Shown: positions 42,029-51,135, numbered from the stretch's first letter. The stretch: DNA of 64,000 nucleotides from Paenibacillus ihumii (GCF_001403875.1 NZ_LN884298.1:248001-312000), one strand, 5' to 3'. A program made the numbers and translations. The notes: generated by a model not told the origin, from the sequence alone.

Positions 42029-44272
42029 ATGAAATTGAAGAGCATTTCCCTAGCCGCTGCGCTGCTCGTTTTGCAGTCCGCACTGGCTGTACCTGCCGCA
42101 CTGGCGCAATCCCCCGTTTCAGGCTCAGTCGTTCAGGAGGAGAAGCCCCAAGGCGATCAGGTACATAGGCCAGCGAATTCGCCAGCCGCTGGCTCCGCAG
42201 ATCCAAACGAAGCTCCGGCCGATAAGAATCCGGCCGCCCCAACTGCACCCGGCGATAGCGAGCCTGGCCGCGCTGAACCCGGCAATGCCGGCGAGAATGC
42301 AGCAGATCCGCAGGCTGAAGAGACACCGCAGAAGCCCGGGGAACCAGCAGGCTCTCAAGAGCCTGGGACCCCAACCGATAACCCGGCCGTTCCTTCAAGC
42401 GGAGCAGGAGAGCTTATTCTTTATATGAACAGCACGCGCATGGAGCAGGACGGCCAGGTCTATACCTCCTCCCAGCCTATGCTCGTGAAGGATGGCGTAT
42501 CCTATGTCAGCATTCGTTCCTTGGTTGACCGGGTCGGCTATAATATCGCCTATGATTCGAAGACGAAGGAAACGATTATCAAATATGGGGAGGATGAGCT
42601 GCGGTTCAAGACCGACAGCAAGACCTACCGCGTGAACGGCAAGGCAATGACGATGAAGGGCGCTAGCTACCAGGACAACAACGTGTTCATGGTGCCGCTG
42701 ACCTCCATCACCCAGGCCCTCAACATTTCCTATAAAGTTGATGGCAAGAAGGTGATCATGCAGTTGTCGACTAAACCCGTCGCCTCCTTTACCGTGCTGA
42801 ATGACAAGATTGTCGCTGGAGAGACGACGGTTATCTATCAAGCGAAATCCTCCTCCCCTAGAGGCGTACAAATCGTCGATGAGAAATGGGAAGGACGCCA
42901 GGACATTTTTGAAGCAGCGGGAACCTACACAGTATCCTACTCCGTTCAGGACGCCAACGGCGAGTGGAGCGACCCTTATGTCCAGACCATCGTTGTCGTC
43001 AATCCGAATATTCCTCCTGTAGCCCAGTTCAAGACGGACAAGGAGCAATACAAGATGGGCGAGCCGATTACGATTACGGATTTGAGCTATGACGAGGACG
43101 GCGAGATCGTTGACCGCCAATGGCTGAACAACTATCCGGCCTTCTTCACGCCAGGTCCGGTTACGATTCAATTAACCGTCACAGACCAGGACGGGGCATC
43201 CTCAACGATAGAGCATACGATCAACATAACAACGGAGACGCTGTATACGAAGGATGAGTTCTCCAAGCTTTTCACCCCGGTCGGCAGCAACTTTACGATC
43301 AACGGCGGGGAAGCCTTGGGCTACGAGCGGCTGACCTATACTTACTCGACAGAGCCTTACACGCTGTTCAAGGATAACGGCCCGGAGCCTGTTGCCTCCG
43401 AAGGCATTCTGTACCGGGACACGATTAGCGGCCTTACGCGGTTCATGACTCATCATGTTAACAAGACCGACGGAAAGGGCAACATTCACATCATCGCTAA
43501 GAACAACAACGAGGTTCCAGCCAATCTGGAGATCATCACCTCCGGCATGGCCGGCCCGGACATTTATGCCGAAATTACCGGCACCAAATCCGTCGCCCGC
43601 TATTTCGAGAACTACAAAAACGACAGCAAGAAGCAAACGATCACCCTGGCTCCCGGCGAAAGCAAAGTCATTTTTAATGACATGAGCAAAATAGCGCTGA
43701 AGCCGGAGGAGACGATCTCCTTCCTGGGCGATCTTTACAGTGATTCGCCGATCGAATATACCAGCGTCTTCGTCAAAGACGGCCAAGATCCCCTAGAGTT
43801 GGTAGACACACTGCCGATTCTTGATCCGATTCAATCGGTGATGCGCGGTACATTCAGCGATTCCACGCGGATATTCGAGCATTTGGAGACCATTGGCGGC
43901 AACAAGAACTACCGCCTGTCCCTGACAGATAACACCGCCGATCCGTTCCAGATCGGAATGGACACGACGCTCGGCATCTCCAGCGTCAACGCCGGCAACT
44001 ATGGCGTCATTTATAAAATTAAGCTGCGCGTAGCTCCGCGTACGCTGATCACATTCAACCCGCGCGGGGGACTCTATATGGGGGCCGCCCTTGTCAACGG
44101 CAACCTAGTCAGCTTCTCCCATACGGGCAAAGACAATGTTTCCAGCCAGACAAGCGTACTGCACCGTACCGGCGACTCCGAGGAGATCGTAGAAATTTGG
44201 ACGACCCCATCCGCAGGAAGCAACCTGCCATTTTCTATCTTGTTTATGCCTCTTCCTGCCATCAAGCACTAA
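42029..44272 (+). CDS. Secreted protein with copper-amine-oxidase N-terminal-like and PKD-like domains
   Basis: A 747-residue secreted protein. Signal peptide about 1-26 (LAAALLVLQSALAVPAALAQ). Residues 27-127 are a Pro/Ala/Glu-rich, probably extended linker. Residues 128-247 form the copper-amine-oxidase N-terminal-like domain common in Bacillales surface proteins (VSYVSIRSLVDRVGYNIAYD, VFMVPLTSITQALNISY). Two PKD/Ig-like domains follow (about 250-330 and 331-405; FEAAGTYTVSYSVQDANG). The C-terminal 340 residues are unrecognised and beta-rich. It is not an amine oxidase: no catalytic domain is visible. ATG 42029 has AAGGAG 13 bases upstream, longer than usual. Confidence 0.8.
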   Translation: MKLKSISLAAALLVLQSALAVPAALAQSPVSGSVVQEEKPQGDQVHRPANSPAAGSADPNEAPADKNPAAPTAPGDSEPGRAEPGNAGENAADPQAEETPQKPGEPAGSQEPGTPTDNPAVPSSGAGELILYMNSTRMEQDGQVYTSSQPMLVKDGVSYVSIRSLVDRVGYNIAYDSKTKETIIKYGEDELRFKTDSKTYRVNGKAMTMKGASYQDNNVFMVPLTSITQALNISYKVDGKKVIMQLSTKPVASFTVLNDKIVAGETTVIYQAKSSSPRGVQIVDEKWEGRQDIFEAAGTYTVSYSVQDANGEWSDPYVQTIVVVNPNIPPVAQFKTDKEQYKMGEPITITDLSYDEDGEIVDRQWLNNYPAFFTPGPVTIQLTVTDQDGASSTIEHTINITTETLYTKDEFSKLFTPVGSNFTINGGEALGYERLTYTYSTEPYTLFKDNGPEPVASEGILYRDTISGLTRFMTHHVNKTDGKGNIHIIAKNNNEVPANLEIITSGMAGPDIYAEITGTKSVARYFENYKNDSKKQTITLAPGESKVIFNDMSKIALKPEETISFLGDLYSDSPIEYTSVFVKDGQDPLELVDTLPILDPIQSVMRGTFSDSTRIFEHLETIGGNKNYRLSLTDNTADPFQIGMDTTLGISSVNAGNYGVIYKIKLRVAPRTLITFNPRGGLYMGAALVNGNLVSFSHTGKDNVSSQTSVLHRTGDSEEIVEIWTTPSAGSNLPFSILFMPLPAIKH

Positions 44273-44294
44273 CAGGCACATCGCCATATACAGC

Positions 44295-44338
44295 AACAGC
44301 CACCTCTAGCAGCATGCTCAAGGGGTGGCTGTTTTTTT
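44295..44338 (+). terminator. Terminator of the secreted PKD protein gene
   Basis: AACAGCCACC (44295-44304) pairs with GGTGGCTGTT (44324-44333), followed by TTTTT. It begins 22 bases past the stop. Confidence 0.88.
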
Positions 44339-44425
44339 AGATCAATTGGGCTCGTCGGCCTCATTTATACCCGCTGTCCAGCCCCGGCTCGGCGATGGCT
44401 TGGCAGCCAGGGATAACAGTGGTTT

Positions 44426-44470
44426 GTCAGTGGGTTGTCAGTGGGTTGTCAGTGGTCTGTCAGTGGTTTG
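44426..44470. repeat. 11-bp tandem repeat, four copies
   Basis: GTCAGTGGGTT-type units begin at 44426, 44437, 44448 and 44459. The word resembles the 11-bp unit GGGTCTGTCAT of the array at 48151. Confidence 0.75.
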
Positions 44471-44558
44471 GAGTAGGTTTGTAGTAAGTTTGAAGCGAGC
44501 GGCTTACAACAGCAAGACGCGTTAAGCAGGTATGAACCGTGGACAGCGTAAGAGCGGT

Positions 44559-44990
44559 CTAACCGCTGCCGCGGGCTCCGCTGTCTCTGCCGTCAAGGAT
44601 ATGGCGAAAGGCGAGCCAGGGATGCCTGAACAGCATGCGGGCCCCGGCATAACGCATCACCCGTCTGATCCCTTCCCTCTCCCGGGGTGCATAGCAATGG
44701 ACCGGGCAGTTCGCACAGGTCGTCTTTGCCTCGCCAAAGCGGCAATAGGTCAGCCGCTTATGGCTGTATTTATACAGGGCATAGCAGTCATCGCATATCA
44801 GGGAGCGTTGGCTCCGCCGTCTCATTCCTCTCTTCTCGCCCTGGATCTGTTCCTTCCCCACATCCATTACCGGATAGCGCTTCTCCGCCTTCGGGTGTAC
44901 GCCCTGGCAATAAATCAAAATCATGCGGGCGGCGGTCTCCTTCTCCCGGCGGATTCTCGGCCCCTCCAGACTTGCTGCTTCAGATGCCAT
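44559..44990 (-). CDS. Nitrous oxide-stimulated promoter family protein (small Cys-rich)
   Basis: A 143-residue soluble protein of the family named after a nitrous-oxide-stimulated promoter. Features are GPRIRREKETAARMILIYCQ, then Cys pairs CDDCYALYKYSHKRLTYC and CANCPVHCY, and MRYAGARMLFRHPWLAFRHI. The six conserved Cys suggest a metal or iron-sulfur site. Its function is not known. It starts just after the ABC permease stop on the same strand, so it may be the last gene of that operon. ATG 44990 is preferred because GGAGG lies only one base from the ATG at 45002, though its own spacing (13) is long. Confidence 0.75.
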   Translation of the reverse strand: MASEAASLEGPRIRREKETAARMILIYCQGVHPKAEKRYPVMDVGKEQIQGEKRGMRRRSQRSLICDDCYALYKYSHKRLTYCRFGEAKTTCANCPVHCYAPREREGIRRVMRYAGARMLFRHPWLAFRHILDGRDSGARGSG

Positions 44991-45007
44991 AGTTAAGTAC
45001 ATGCCTC

Positions 45008-46651
45008 CTATTTAACTGCCGATGACGAGAATGCCCGGCGCCAGGTTACTGTATTTAGTATAAGCAGAATCACCCCATAAATATAAACACCGTAACTTAC
45101 GAAGGTAGCCCCCAAATGAACCAAACCGAACACACCCAGCAGCAGTAATAGCGGGATTATGCGCATACCTTCGCTTTGCTGTGCGACCTCGAAGGGCTCG
45201 GAGAAAGGCAGTGCCTTGGACAGATAGGCGAATGAAATCACCGGGTAGAGTGTGATGGCTAAGCCGAATACGATCAGATCAGGAATAATTGCCGCGCCGA
45301 ACAATAACACGAAAGTGACGCTTTCCAATATATAAATCGGCAGCACGAGCCGGATTAGGGCTGCAAGCACTGTTCCCCGGTAAATGGCTGACCGCTCGGC
45401 GATCGGAGCGGTGTGATAGATCCAAGCCGCCTTGTGCCTGCCCGAATAACGAAGCATCATAATAATCGTCGGCACCAGCAGAGCACAGAAATAAATGAAC
45501 AGATACAGCTTGGTTCCTTGCAGCCCCTTAAGCCCTACGTCCCGCAGCTGCGTAAAAATAAAAATAAACGGAAAGATGAGCGAGAAGCCAAGGGTAGGAT
45601 ACACCTTCAGCTTGAATTCACGCTCATGGCCGATCATTGTCCAGGCAAAGCGGAAAAAGGCTTTCTCCTGCCGGCCTACGGGCAGCAGCCTGGCCAAGAA
45701 CCGTTTCCAGCCCCCTCCGCCCTTACCGCTCCGTTCGCCAGGATCGGCCAGCTTCTGAAGATTTCTCTCCAGCGACGGCATCAGCTTGATATAAATGGCA
45801 ATGGCTAGAATCGGCACCAGAATTCCCAGCAGCGTAAAGACGATATACAGCGGATCGCGGCTTCCCTTCAGGAGTACCTCGAACGGAGCCCCGAACCAAA
45901 TCGGAGCGATCATAGCTTGCCACCATTTAGGCTGGAACGCAACATCGAGATTGACGAAGTCAAACAGCCGGATAAGCAGTTGATAGCCGATCGTTATCAC
46001 TATGGTGAAACCAATTTGCACATAGTTGATCATATCCTTCAGCTTCTCGCCGTCAAAAAAACGCAGCACCGCAAGATACAGCATGGCTGTAAGCACTAGG
46101 ACGAGCAAATCCATGAGGATCAGCATCAGCAGGAATACGGCAAAGAACAGCACGCCGTGATTCAGCAGCCCGACCACGAGCGGGATGATTCCAATGGCCC
46201 CGGTGAGAAACAACATGTAGATGAACACATGGACCGTCTTCGCCATCGAAATCGTCCTGCTGTCAATCGGCTTCGTGCCGAGAATATTCCTGTCGCGAAT
46301 ATCGAGCAGCACAGAGGAGAAGTCTGAGATCAGCGCCGTAAGCGTCATGAACATAAAGATGCCAAAGAGCAGGCTCATCTGAAAAATATAATTGTCGCCC
46401 AGCAGGATGAACGGCGTGCTGAACGCTCCGAATATGCCATAGATCCATAAGGAGCCGAGGAAGTTGTTGCTCTCCTTAGCCTCCTGCCGATCTGCGTGTT
46501 TCCTGTTTTTACTCATAAAAGAAGGCACTCTGCGGGCATCCATCATCAGCTTCACCTGCAGAATACGCCGCAGAACGGCATAATCCACGCCGGCTTTCTC
46601 GAACAGGCCCCGGAAACGGTCCAATACGAGCAGTGATTTATAATTTTTCAT
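45008..46651 (-). CDS. ABC exporter permease, YthQ-like
   Basis: A 547-residue polytopic membrane protein with about ten to twelve predicted helices in two halves separated by a cytoplasmic loop (PGERSGKGGGGWKRFLARLL). It has no ATPase motif. It starts 3 bases after the ATPase gene stop, and the pair resembles Bacillus YthP-YthQ, an uncharacterised ABC exporter. The substrate is unknown. It may share a transcript with the small Cys-rich gene downstream. Confidence 0.75.
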   Translation of the reverse strand: MKNYKSLLVLDRFRGLFEKAGVDYAVLRRILQVKLMMDARRVPSFMSKNRKHADRQEAKESNNFLGSLWIYGIFGAFSTPFILLGDNYIFQMSLLFGIFMFMTLTALISDFSSVLLDIRDRNILGTKPIDSRTISMAKTVHVFIYMLFLTGAIGIIPLVVGLLNHGVLFFAVFLLMLILMDLLVLVLTAMLYLAVLRFFDGEKLKDMINYVQIGFTIVITIGYQLLIRLFDFVNLDVAFQPKWWQAMIAPIWFGAPFEVLLKGSRDPLYIVFTLLGILVPILAIAIYIKLMPSLERNLQKLADPGERSGKGGGGWKRFLARLLPVGRQEKAFFRFAWTMIGHEREFKLKVYPTLGFSLIFPFIFIFTQLRDVGLKGLQGTKLYLFIYFCALLVPTIIMMLRYSGRHKAAWIYHTAPIAERSAIYRGTVLAALIRLVLPIYILESVTFVLLFGAAIIPDLIVFGLAITLYPVISFAYLSKALPFSEPFEVAQQSEGMRIIPLLLLLGVFGLVHLGATFVSYGVYIYGVILLILNTVTWRRAFSSSAVK

Positions 46652-46654
46652 CCG

Positions 46655-47443
46655 CTACACCTCTTGAACGATGCTTACAAACTGTTCCGCAATCGCCCGG
46701 TGCTCGTTGAATCCGGTCAACTGATTGAATATTTGCTCGAGCGAGCCCTCCTGGCTGCGGTCCTTCAGCTCCTCAAATGTGCCGTCGGCCACGATCCGGC
46801 CGCCGTCAAGAAGGATGATCCGGCTGCTGATCTTCTCCACGACCTCCATAATATGCGAGGAATAAAAAATCGTCTTCCCGTTGGCAGCCAGAATCGCCAG
46901 CAGCTCCTTTACCACCATGACGCTGTTCGCATCCAGGCCGCTCAGCGGCTCGTCCAAAAACAGAATGTCCGGGTTGTGCAGCAGACTGGAGGTGATAAGC
47001 ACCTTCTGCTTCATCCCTTTGGAATACGTGGCAATCCGTGTATCCAGCGCATGGCCGAGGCCGAGCTGCTCCAGCAATCTCCGCCCCTTCCATTCCGCAT
47101 CCTCCGCCGTCATTCCGTACAGCTCTCCGATAAACGTTAAGTATTCCCGGGCCGTCAGCGTGTCGTACATTTCGGCAATTTCGGGCACATATCCGATTCT
47201 GCGCTTATAATCCACAGCGCCGTCCTTCGGACTTTGGCCTAACACGCGTACTTCTCCGTCATAGCCTTCCACCAGGCCAAGCATGATTTTCACCGTTGTG
47301 CTCTTGCCTGCCCCGTTGGGTCCGATATATCCAATAATTTGTCCTGGATAGACCTCCAGATCAATCCCGTTAAGTACATACTTATTCTCGAATTTCATGC
47401 GTAAATCCCGGATCGAAATGAGTGGTTGCCCTGGTTCGTTCAT
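46655..47443 (-). CDS. ABC transporter ATPase, YthP-like
   Basis: A 262-residue ATPase: Walker A GPNGAGKSTT, signature region YSKGMKQKVLITSSLLHNPD (a KGMKQ-type signature typical of ABC-2 exporters), Walker B LFLDEPLSGLD and the His switch YSSHIMEV. The start is ATG 47443 (MNEPGQPLISIRDL); the longer frame upstream lacks a ribosome site and adds non-homologous sequence. It drives the membrane protein encoded 3 bases downstream. Confidence 0.87.
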   Translation of the reverse strand: MNEPGQPLISIRDLRMKFENKYVLNGIDLEVYPGQIIGYIGPNGAGKSTTVKIMLGLVEGYDGEVRVLGQSPKDGAVDYKRRIGYVPEIAEMYDTLTAREYLTFIGELYGMTAEDAEWKGRRLLEQLGLGHALDTRIATYSKGMKQKVLITSSLLHNPDILFLDEPLSGLDANSVMVVKELLAILAANGKTIFYSSHIMEVVEKISSRIILLDGGRIVADGTFEELKDRSQEGSLEQIFNQLTGFNEHRAIAEQFVSIVQEV

Positions 47444-47671
47444 TTCCTCAGCCCCTTCGTTGCGAATATTTCTAATCCTATTATCCAGGATATGAATTGT
47501 TTTCTCAATGAGACTTCGCACTTGCTTCATCAGCCATATCTCATAGGAATGCCGGTTAAATGCAAAGAAGAGGCTCTCCCCTAGTCATGATAGATGACTG
47601 AGGGGCGCCCCCTTCTTTGGCTCTTATATAAGCGCTATCGAACTTTGAGCTGGAACATGAGCTATTGAACT

Positions 47672-47872
47672 CGAACATCGCTATTGAACCCCAATATGAG
47701 CTGCCAAACTCGAACATCGCTATTGAACCCGAACATGAGCTGCCAACTCGAACATCGCTATTGAACCCGAACATGAGCTGCCGAACTCGAACATAGCTAT
47801 TGAACCCCAACATGAGCTGCCAAACTCGAACATAGCTATTGAACCCCAACATGAGCTGCCGAACTCGAACAC
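47672..47872. repeat. 39-bp tandem repeat, five copies
   Basis: CGAACAT starts units at 47672, 47711, 47749, 47788, 47827 and a partial one at 47866. Each contains GCTATTGAACCC and ATGAGCTGCC. Because 39 is divisible by 3, the array stays open in one frame. Confidence 0.85.
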
Positions 47873-48404
47873 TAAATGGAATTCATGTATCTAATTATGC
47901 TCTAAATGTGTGGTTTAATAGATTAGCTGGATTGGATGCACCTAAAATCATAAATCCCGCCTATTGATGGACCATTCCCTTCTTCTAACGACATGAAATC
48001 CATTTAAATCTGCTTTCCTTTCTTTGCCGCAGAAACTAACTACTATAAATCCATTTAAATCGAGAAGTCCACGATTCATGCTCGCTAGAACGAGAAGTCC
48101 ACGATTCATGCTCGGCGTAAAAGGAAGATGGAGAGCATGTTTGGCCACATCATGGGTCTGTCATGGGTCTGTCATGGGTCTGTCATGGGTCTGTCATGGG
48201 CGGTCGAAGGCCGAGAGCGTGTTGATCACATCAAGGGTTACTGGTCGTAAAGAGAGTACTTGCTCACATCAAGGGCAACCTGTTGTAAAGAATGTATTTA
48301 ATCACATCCGCGGCTACCGATCGTAAAGAACCTATTTGATCCATCAACGGCTACCAGTCGTAAATCAAGGACTACCGGTCGCAAAGTTTACTTTTGGGAC
48401 AACC
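47871..48404 (-). repeat. Dispersed intergenic repeat, copy B
   Basis: Inverse-orientation copy of 5847-6210. The core is strongly conserved, including AATTAGATACATGAATTCC, TTTCATGTCGTTAGAAGAAG and TTATAGTAGTTAGTTTCTGC. It is longer than copy A because it carries extra TGATGTGA-type units, a duplicated CATGAATCGTGGACTTCTCG segment and an inserted 11-bp array. Confidence 0.8.
48151..48205. repeat. 11-bp tandem repeat inside copy B
   Basis: CATGGGTCTGT repeats from 48151, 48162, 48173 and 48184, with a partial unit at 48195. It is absent from copy A, so it arose after the two copies separated or was lost from A. Confidence 0.85.
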
Positions 48405-48436
48405 CCTCAAAATGGAAGCTAGAATAAAAGCAATGA

Positions 48437-49894
48437 TCAGGACTCTTTCGGCAGGAAACCGCTAATATCTACACCCAGCCCCTGTGCCAGCCGCATGCCA
48501 TACTCCGCATCCGCACGGAAGAAGTTGCAGATGGCCCGAAGCTGAGTTTGCTCTGGAGTCTGGCTCAAGTCATTGACGAGATTGTGAATCAGATGATTCT
48601 TCTCCTCTGCCGTAAAGCTGCGGTACAATTCTCCAGCCTGCGTGAAATCGTCCGTTTTGGCGATGCGCTCGCGGCCCGCTTGCCCGGATAGCGGCACCAT
48701 GCTGTCACGGTATGCCGGCGCTTCCTTCGGACTGTCATCAAAGCTGTTCGGCTCATAATTAATCGGTGAAGGATCCTGCTTCACGTTCATAAACCCGTCT
48801 CTTTGGTGATTGCGTACCGGCGCGTAAGGGCAGTTGACCGGAATCTGCAAATAGTTGGCCCCCAAACGGTAACGCTGGGTATCCGGGTAGGAGAACAGTC
48901 TGCCCTGCAGCAGCTTATCCTCGGACGGCTCAATGCCGGGAACGAGTACGCTAGGCGAGAAAGCGGACTGTTCGACCTCGGCGAAGAAATTCTCCGGGTT
49001 CCGATTCAGCGTCATGGTACCGACTTTTACGAGCGGATAGCTGTCCTCCGGCCAGACCTTGGTTGGATCAAGCGGGTCGAAGCTCCAGCGGTCCAGGTCC
49101 TCCACGGGCATCAGCTGAACATGCAGCTCCCATTGCGGGAAATTGCCCTGCTCGATGTGTTCATACAAATCGCGGGTGGCATGGTTGAAGTCGCGCCCCT
49201 GCACTTCGCCGACTTCGGAAGCGGATAAGGTAGCGACTCCTTGCTTCGACTTCCATGTGTACTTCACATAAGTCACCTTGCCTGCGGCATTGATCCATTT
49301 GAAGGCGTGTACGCCGAATCCGTCCATCTGGCGGTAGTTCGCCGGAGTGCCGTGATCCGAGAACACCCAGGTCATCATATGCGTGGACTCGGGCGACAGC
49401 GTCATGAAATCCCAATACCGGGCGGGCTCCTGAATGTTCGTGGCCGGGGATGGCTTCAGGGAATGCACCATGTCCGGAAACTTGATCGCGTCGCGGATGA
49501 AGAATACAGGGATGTGATTGCCTACAAGATCATAGTTCCCTTCCTCGGTGTAGAACTTCACAGCAAAGCCTCTGGGGTCGCGCGCCGTCTCCGGCGATCC
49601 TTGCCCGTGAATAACGGTAGAGAACCGGACGAACACCGGAGTCTCCCGGCCAGCCTCTTGCAGGAAATGGGCCCGCGTATGCGAAGCCATGCTGCTCTCC
49701 GTTACGAACACCCCATGCGCTCCTGCCCCCCGGGCATGAACGACCCGTTCGGGAATTCGCTCGCGGTCGAAATGCGCCAGCTTCTCAAGCAAATGGTAGT
49801 CCTCCAGCAGCGTAGGGCCGTTCTGTCCAGCCGTTCTCGAATTCTGGTTATCCCCCACGGGCGCACCCTGGTTCGTTGTCATCCAATTCGTCAT
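48437..49894 (-). CDS. katA: Monofunctional haem catalase
   Basis: A 485-residue clade-type small-subunit catalase that converts hydrogen peroxide to water and oxygen in the cytoplasm. The catalytic His lies in ERVVHARGAGAHG (His53), the conserved Asn in NYDLVGNHIPVFF, and the haem-ligating Tyr in GRLFSYPDTQRYRLG. The length is normal for the family. It is a single gene. A palindrome related to the PerR box lies 31-45 bases upstream of the start, overlapping the probable promoter, so peroxide induction is likely. Confidence 0.95.
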   Translation of the reverse strand: MTNWMTTNQGAPVGDNQNSRTAGQNGPTLLEDYHLLEKLAHFDRERIPERVVHARGAGAHGVFVTESSMASHTRAHFLQEAGRETPVFVRFSTVIHGQGSPETARDPRGFAVKFYTEEGNYDLVGNHIPVFFIRDAIKFPDMVHSLKPSPATNIQEPARYWDFMTLSPESTHMMTWVFSDHGTPANYRQMDGFGVHAFKWINAAGKVTYVKYTWKSKQGVATLSASEVGEVQGRDFNHATRDLYEHIEQGNFPQWELHVQLMPVEDLDRWSFDPLDPTKVWPEDSYPLVKVGTMTLNRNPENFFAEVEQSAFSPSVLVPGIEPSEDKLLQGRLFSYPDTQRYRLGANYLQIPVNCPYAPVRNHQRDGFMNVKQDPSPINYEPNSFDDSPKEAPAYRDSMVPLSGQAGRERIAKTDDFTQAGELYRSFTAEEKNHLIHNLVNDLSQTPEQTQLRAICNFFRADAEYGMRLAQGLGVDISGFLPKES

Positions 49895-49924
49895 CTATAT
49901 CATCCTTTCAATTTATTATTGTAT

Positions 49925-49939
49925 TTAGACTTAATCTAA
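49925..49939. promoter_or_regulatory. PerR-box-like operator of katA
   Basis: TTAGACTTAATCTAA: the arms TTAGA/TCTAA form an inverted repeat, and the site matches 10 of 14 consensus PerR positions. On the minus strand it is followed directly by TACAAT, a good -10 box, so a bound repressor would block initiation. It shares TTAGA and TAA with the operator at 1892. Confidence 0.6.
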
Positions 49940-50358
49940 GTTCTGTAATAGATATTATCATGTTCCCGCTCTGGCTTGCATGAAGTTTAAATGAGGGGTT
50001 CATGAAGATACCGTAAGGGGAGTAAACAGGAATTTTCCTCATCAACTCCCTGCCTGTTCATCAGCCTTCGCAGAGACCGGATCACCGGATTGTATTGCTG
50101 ACTCTTGAGTCGAAATTCTTATATTTCAGCTCTAAAGCTTTACCACTCTTAAGTTTGCCAAATGAAAAAAACCGTGCTTGAAATATAAAAGCATGGCTCT
50201 TTACTCATTATTCAGTGTATGAAATTCAGGCAAATATAGAACATTAGGGAAGGTTGCGGCAAGATCGGCAGCTTGGGTACCTATTTATTATTCATGAATA
50301 ACTAACAAAATATAGAGCAACCTTAACTTCAACAAAAATATTATGGCGGTGATTGTCC
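49940..50358. other. Spacer between katA and the alpha/beta hydrolase gene
   Basis: Contains a weak hairpin (CCGTGCT/AGCATGG near 50174-50202) and a perfect palindrome TTATTCATGAATAA (50288-50301), 57 bases upstream of the hydrolase start and a possible operator. Nothing else is supported. Confidence 0.5.
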
Positions 50359-51135
50359 ATGCCTGAATCCGTTATAAACGGTTACAAAATGCATTACCTG
50401 GATCGCGGTGAAGGAACCGCCATCGTGTTCATCCATCCCCCCGTGCTGACAAGCACCAATTTCCAGTACCAGATCCAGCAATTATCGGCCCATTTTCGAA
50501 CCGTCGCTTTTGATATAAGGGGTCACGGGCACAGCGAGCCTTCCAGGGAAAGCATCACGTACCCGTTAATCGTCGAGGATATTCGGAAGCTGTTGGATGA
50601 GCTGAAAATCGAAAGGGCCTTTTTATGCGGTTACTCAACCGGCGGCTCCATCGTGCTTGAATTTCTGTTATCCTATCCTGATCGCGCATTGGGCGGTATC
50701 GTAGTCGGCGGCATGTCGGAAGTAAGTGACCGAAAATTAAGGAGGAGAATATTTCTCGCCTCCGTCTTATCCCGCGTCGGTGCAGCAGGAGCACTCGCCC
50801 TGACGATCGCCTGGAATCAGGCGAGAACAAAGGTGGCTCTAGCGCGGCGATTATATAACGATGCTAGACAGGGAAGCTCCAAAAACGCCAAGCAGTACTA
50901 TCAATATAGCTTGAATTATAATTGCACGGCCCAGTTGAAGCGTATCTCTCATCCCGTTTTGCTCGTTTACGGAGAGAGGGACAAGAAATTCTACCGGTAC
51001 GCCCGAATGCTGCATGAACAATTGCCAAACAACGAGCTCGTCTTGATTGAAAAAGTCAGCCACCAGATCCCTACAAAGGCAGCGAAGAAGCTAAACGGAC
51101 TGATTCAGCGGTTCATCGAACGCTGCAGCAAGTAA
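50359..51135 (+). CDS. Alpha/beta hydrolase
   Basis: A 258-residue hydrolase fold protein. The oxyanion strand IVFIHPPVLTS, the RGHGHSEPS turn, the nucleophile elbow GYSTGGS (Ser about 93), the acid GERDKKF and the terminal His in SHQIPT complete a catalytic triad. Substrate (ester, lactone or acyl compound) is unknown. ATG 50359 has GGCGGTG seven bases upstream, better than the TTG two codons earlier. It is a single gene with a downstream hairpin. Confidence 0.87.
   Translation: MPESVINGYKMHYLDRGEGTAIVFIHPPVLTSTNFQYQIQQLSAHFRTVAFDIRGHGHSEPSRESITYPLIVEDIRKLLDELKIERAFLCGYSTGGSIVLEFLLSYPDRALGGIVVGGMSEVSDRKLRRRIFLASVLSRVGAAGALALTIAWNQARTKVALARRLYNDARQGSSKNAKQYYQYSLNYNCTAQLKRISHPVLLVYGERDKKFYRYARMLHEQLPNNELVLIEKVSHQIPTKAAKKLNGLIQRFIERCSK

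Larger units (their letters stand above)
47444..48436. other. Repeat-filled spacer of about 1 kb between katA and the YthP-like gene
   Basis: No supported gene. It holds a five-copy 39-bp array (47672-47872), dispersed repeat copy B (47871-48404) and an 11-bp array (48151-48205). A 98-residue frame at 47556-47852 is a translation of the 39-bp array and is not considered a gene. Confidence 0.7.

Noticed and set aside
47556..47852. A 98-residue repetitive frame
   Set aside because: It is a translation of the 39-bp intergenic array, which stays open because 39 is a multiple of 3; it has no ribosome site.
47672..47872. Possible CRISPR array
   Set aside because: Repeats are contiguous with no unique spacers, the units diverge internally, and no cas gene is present.
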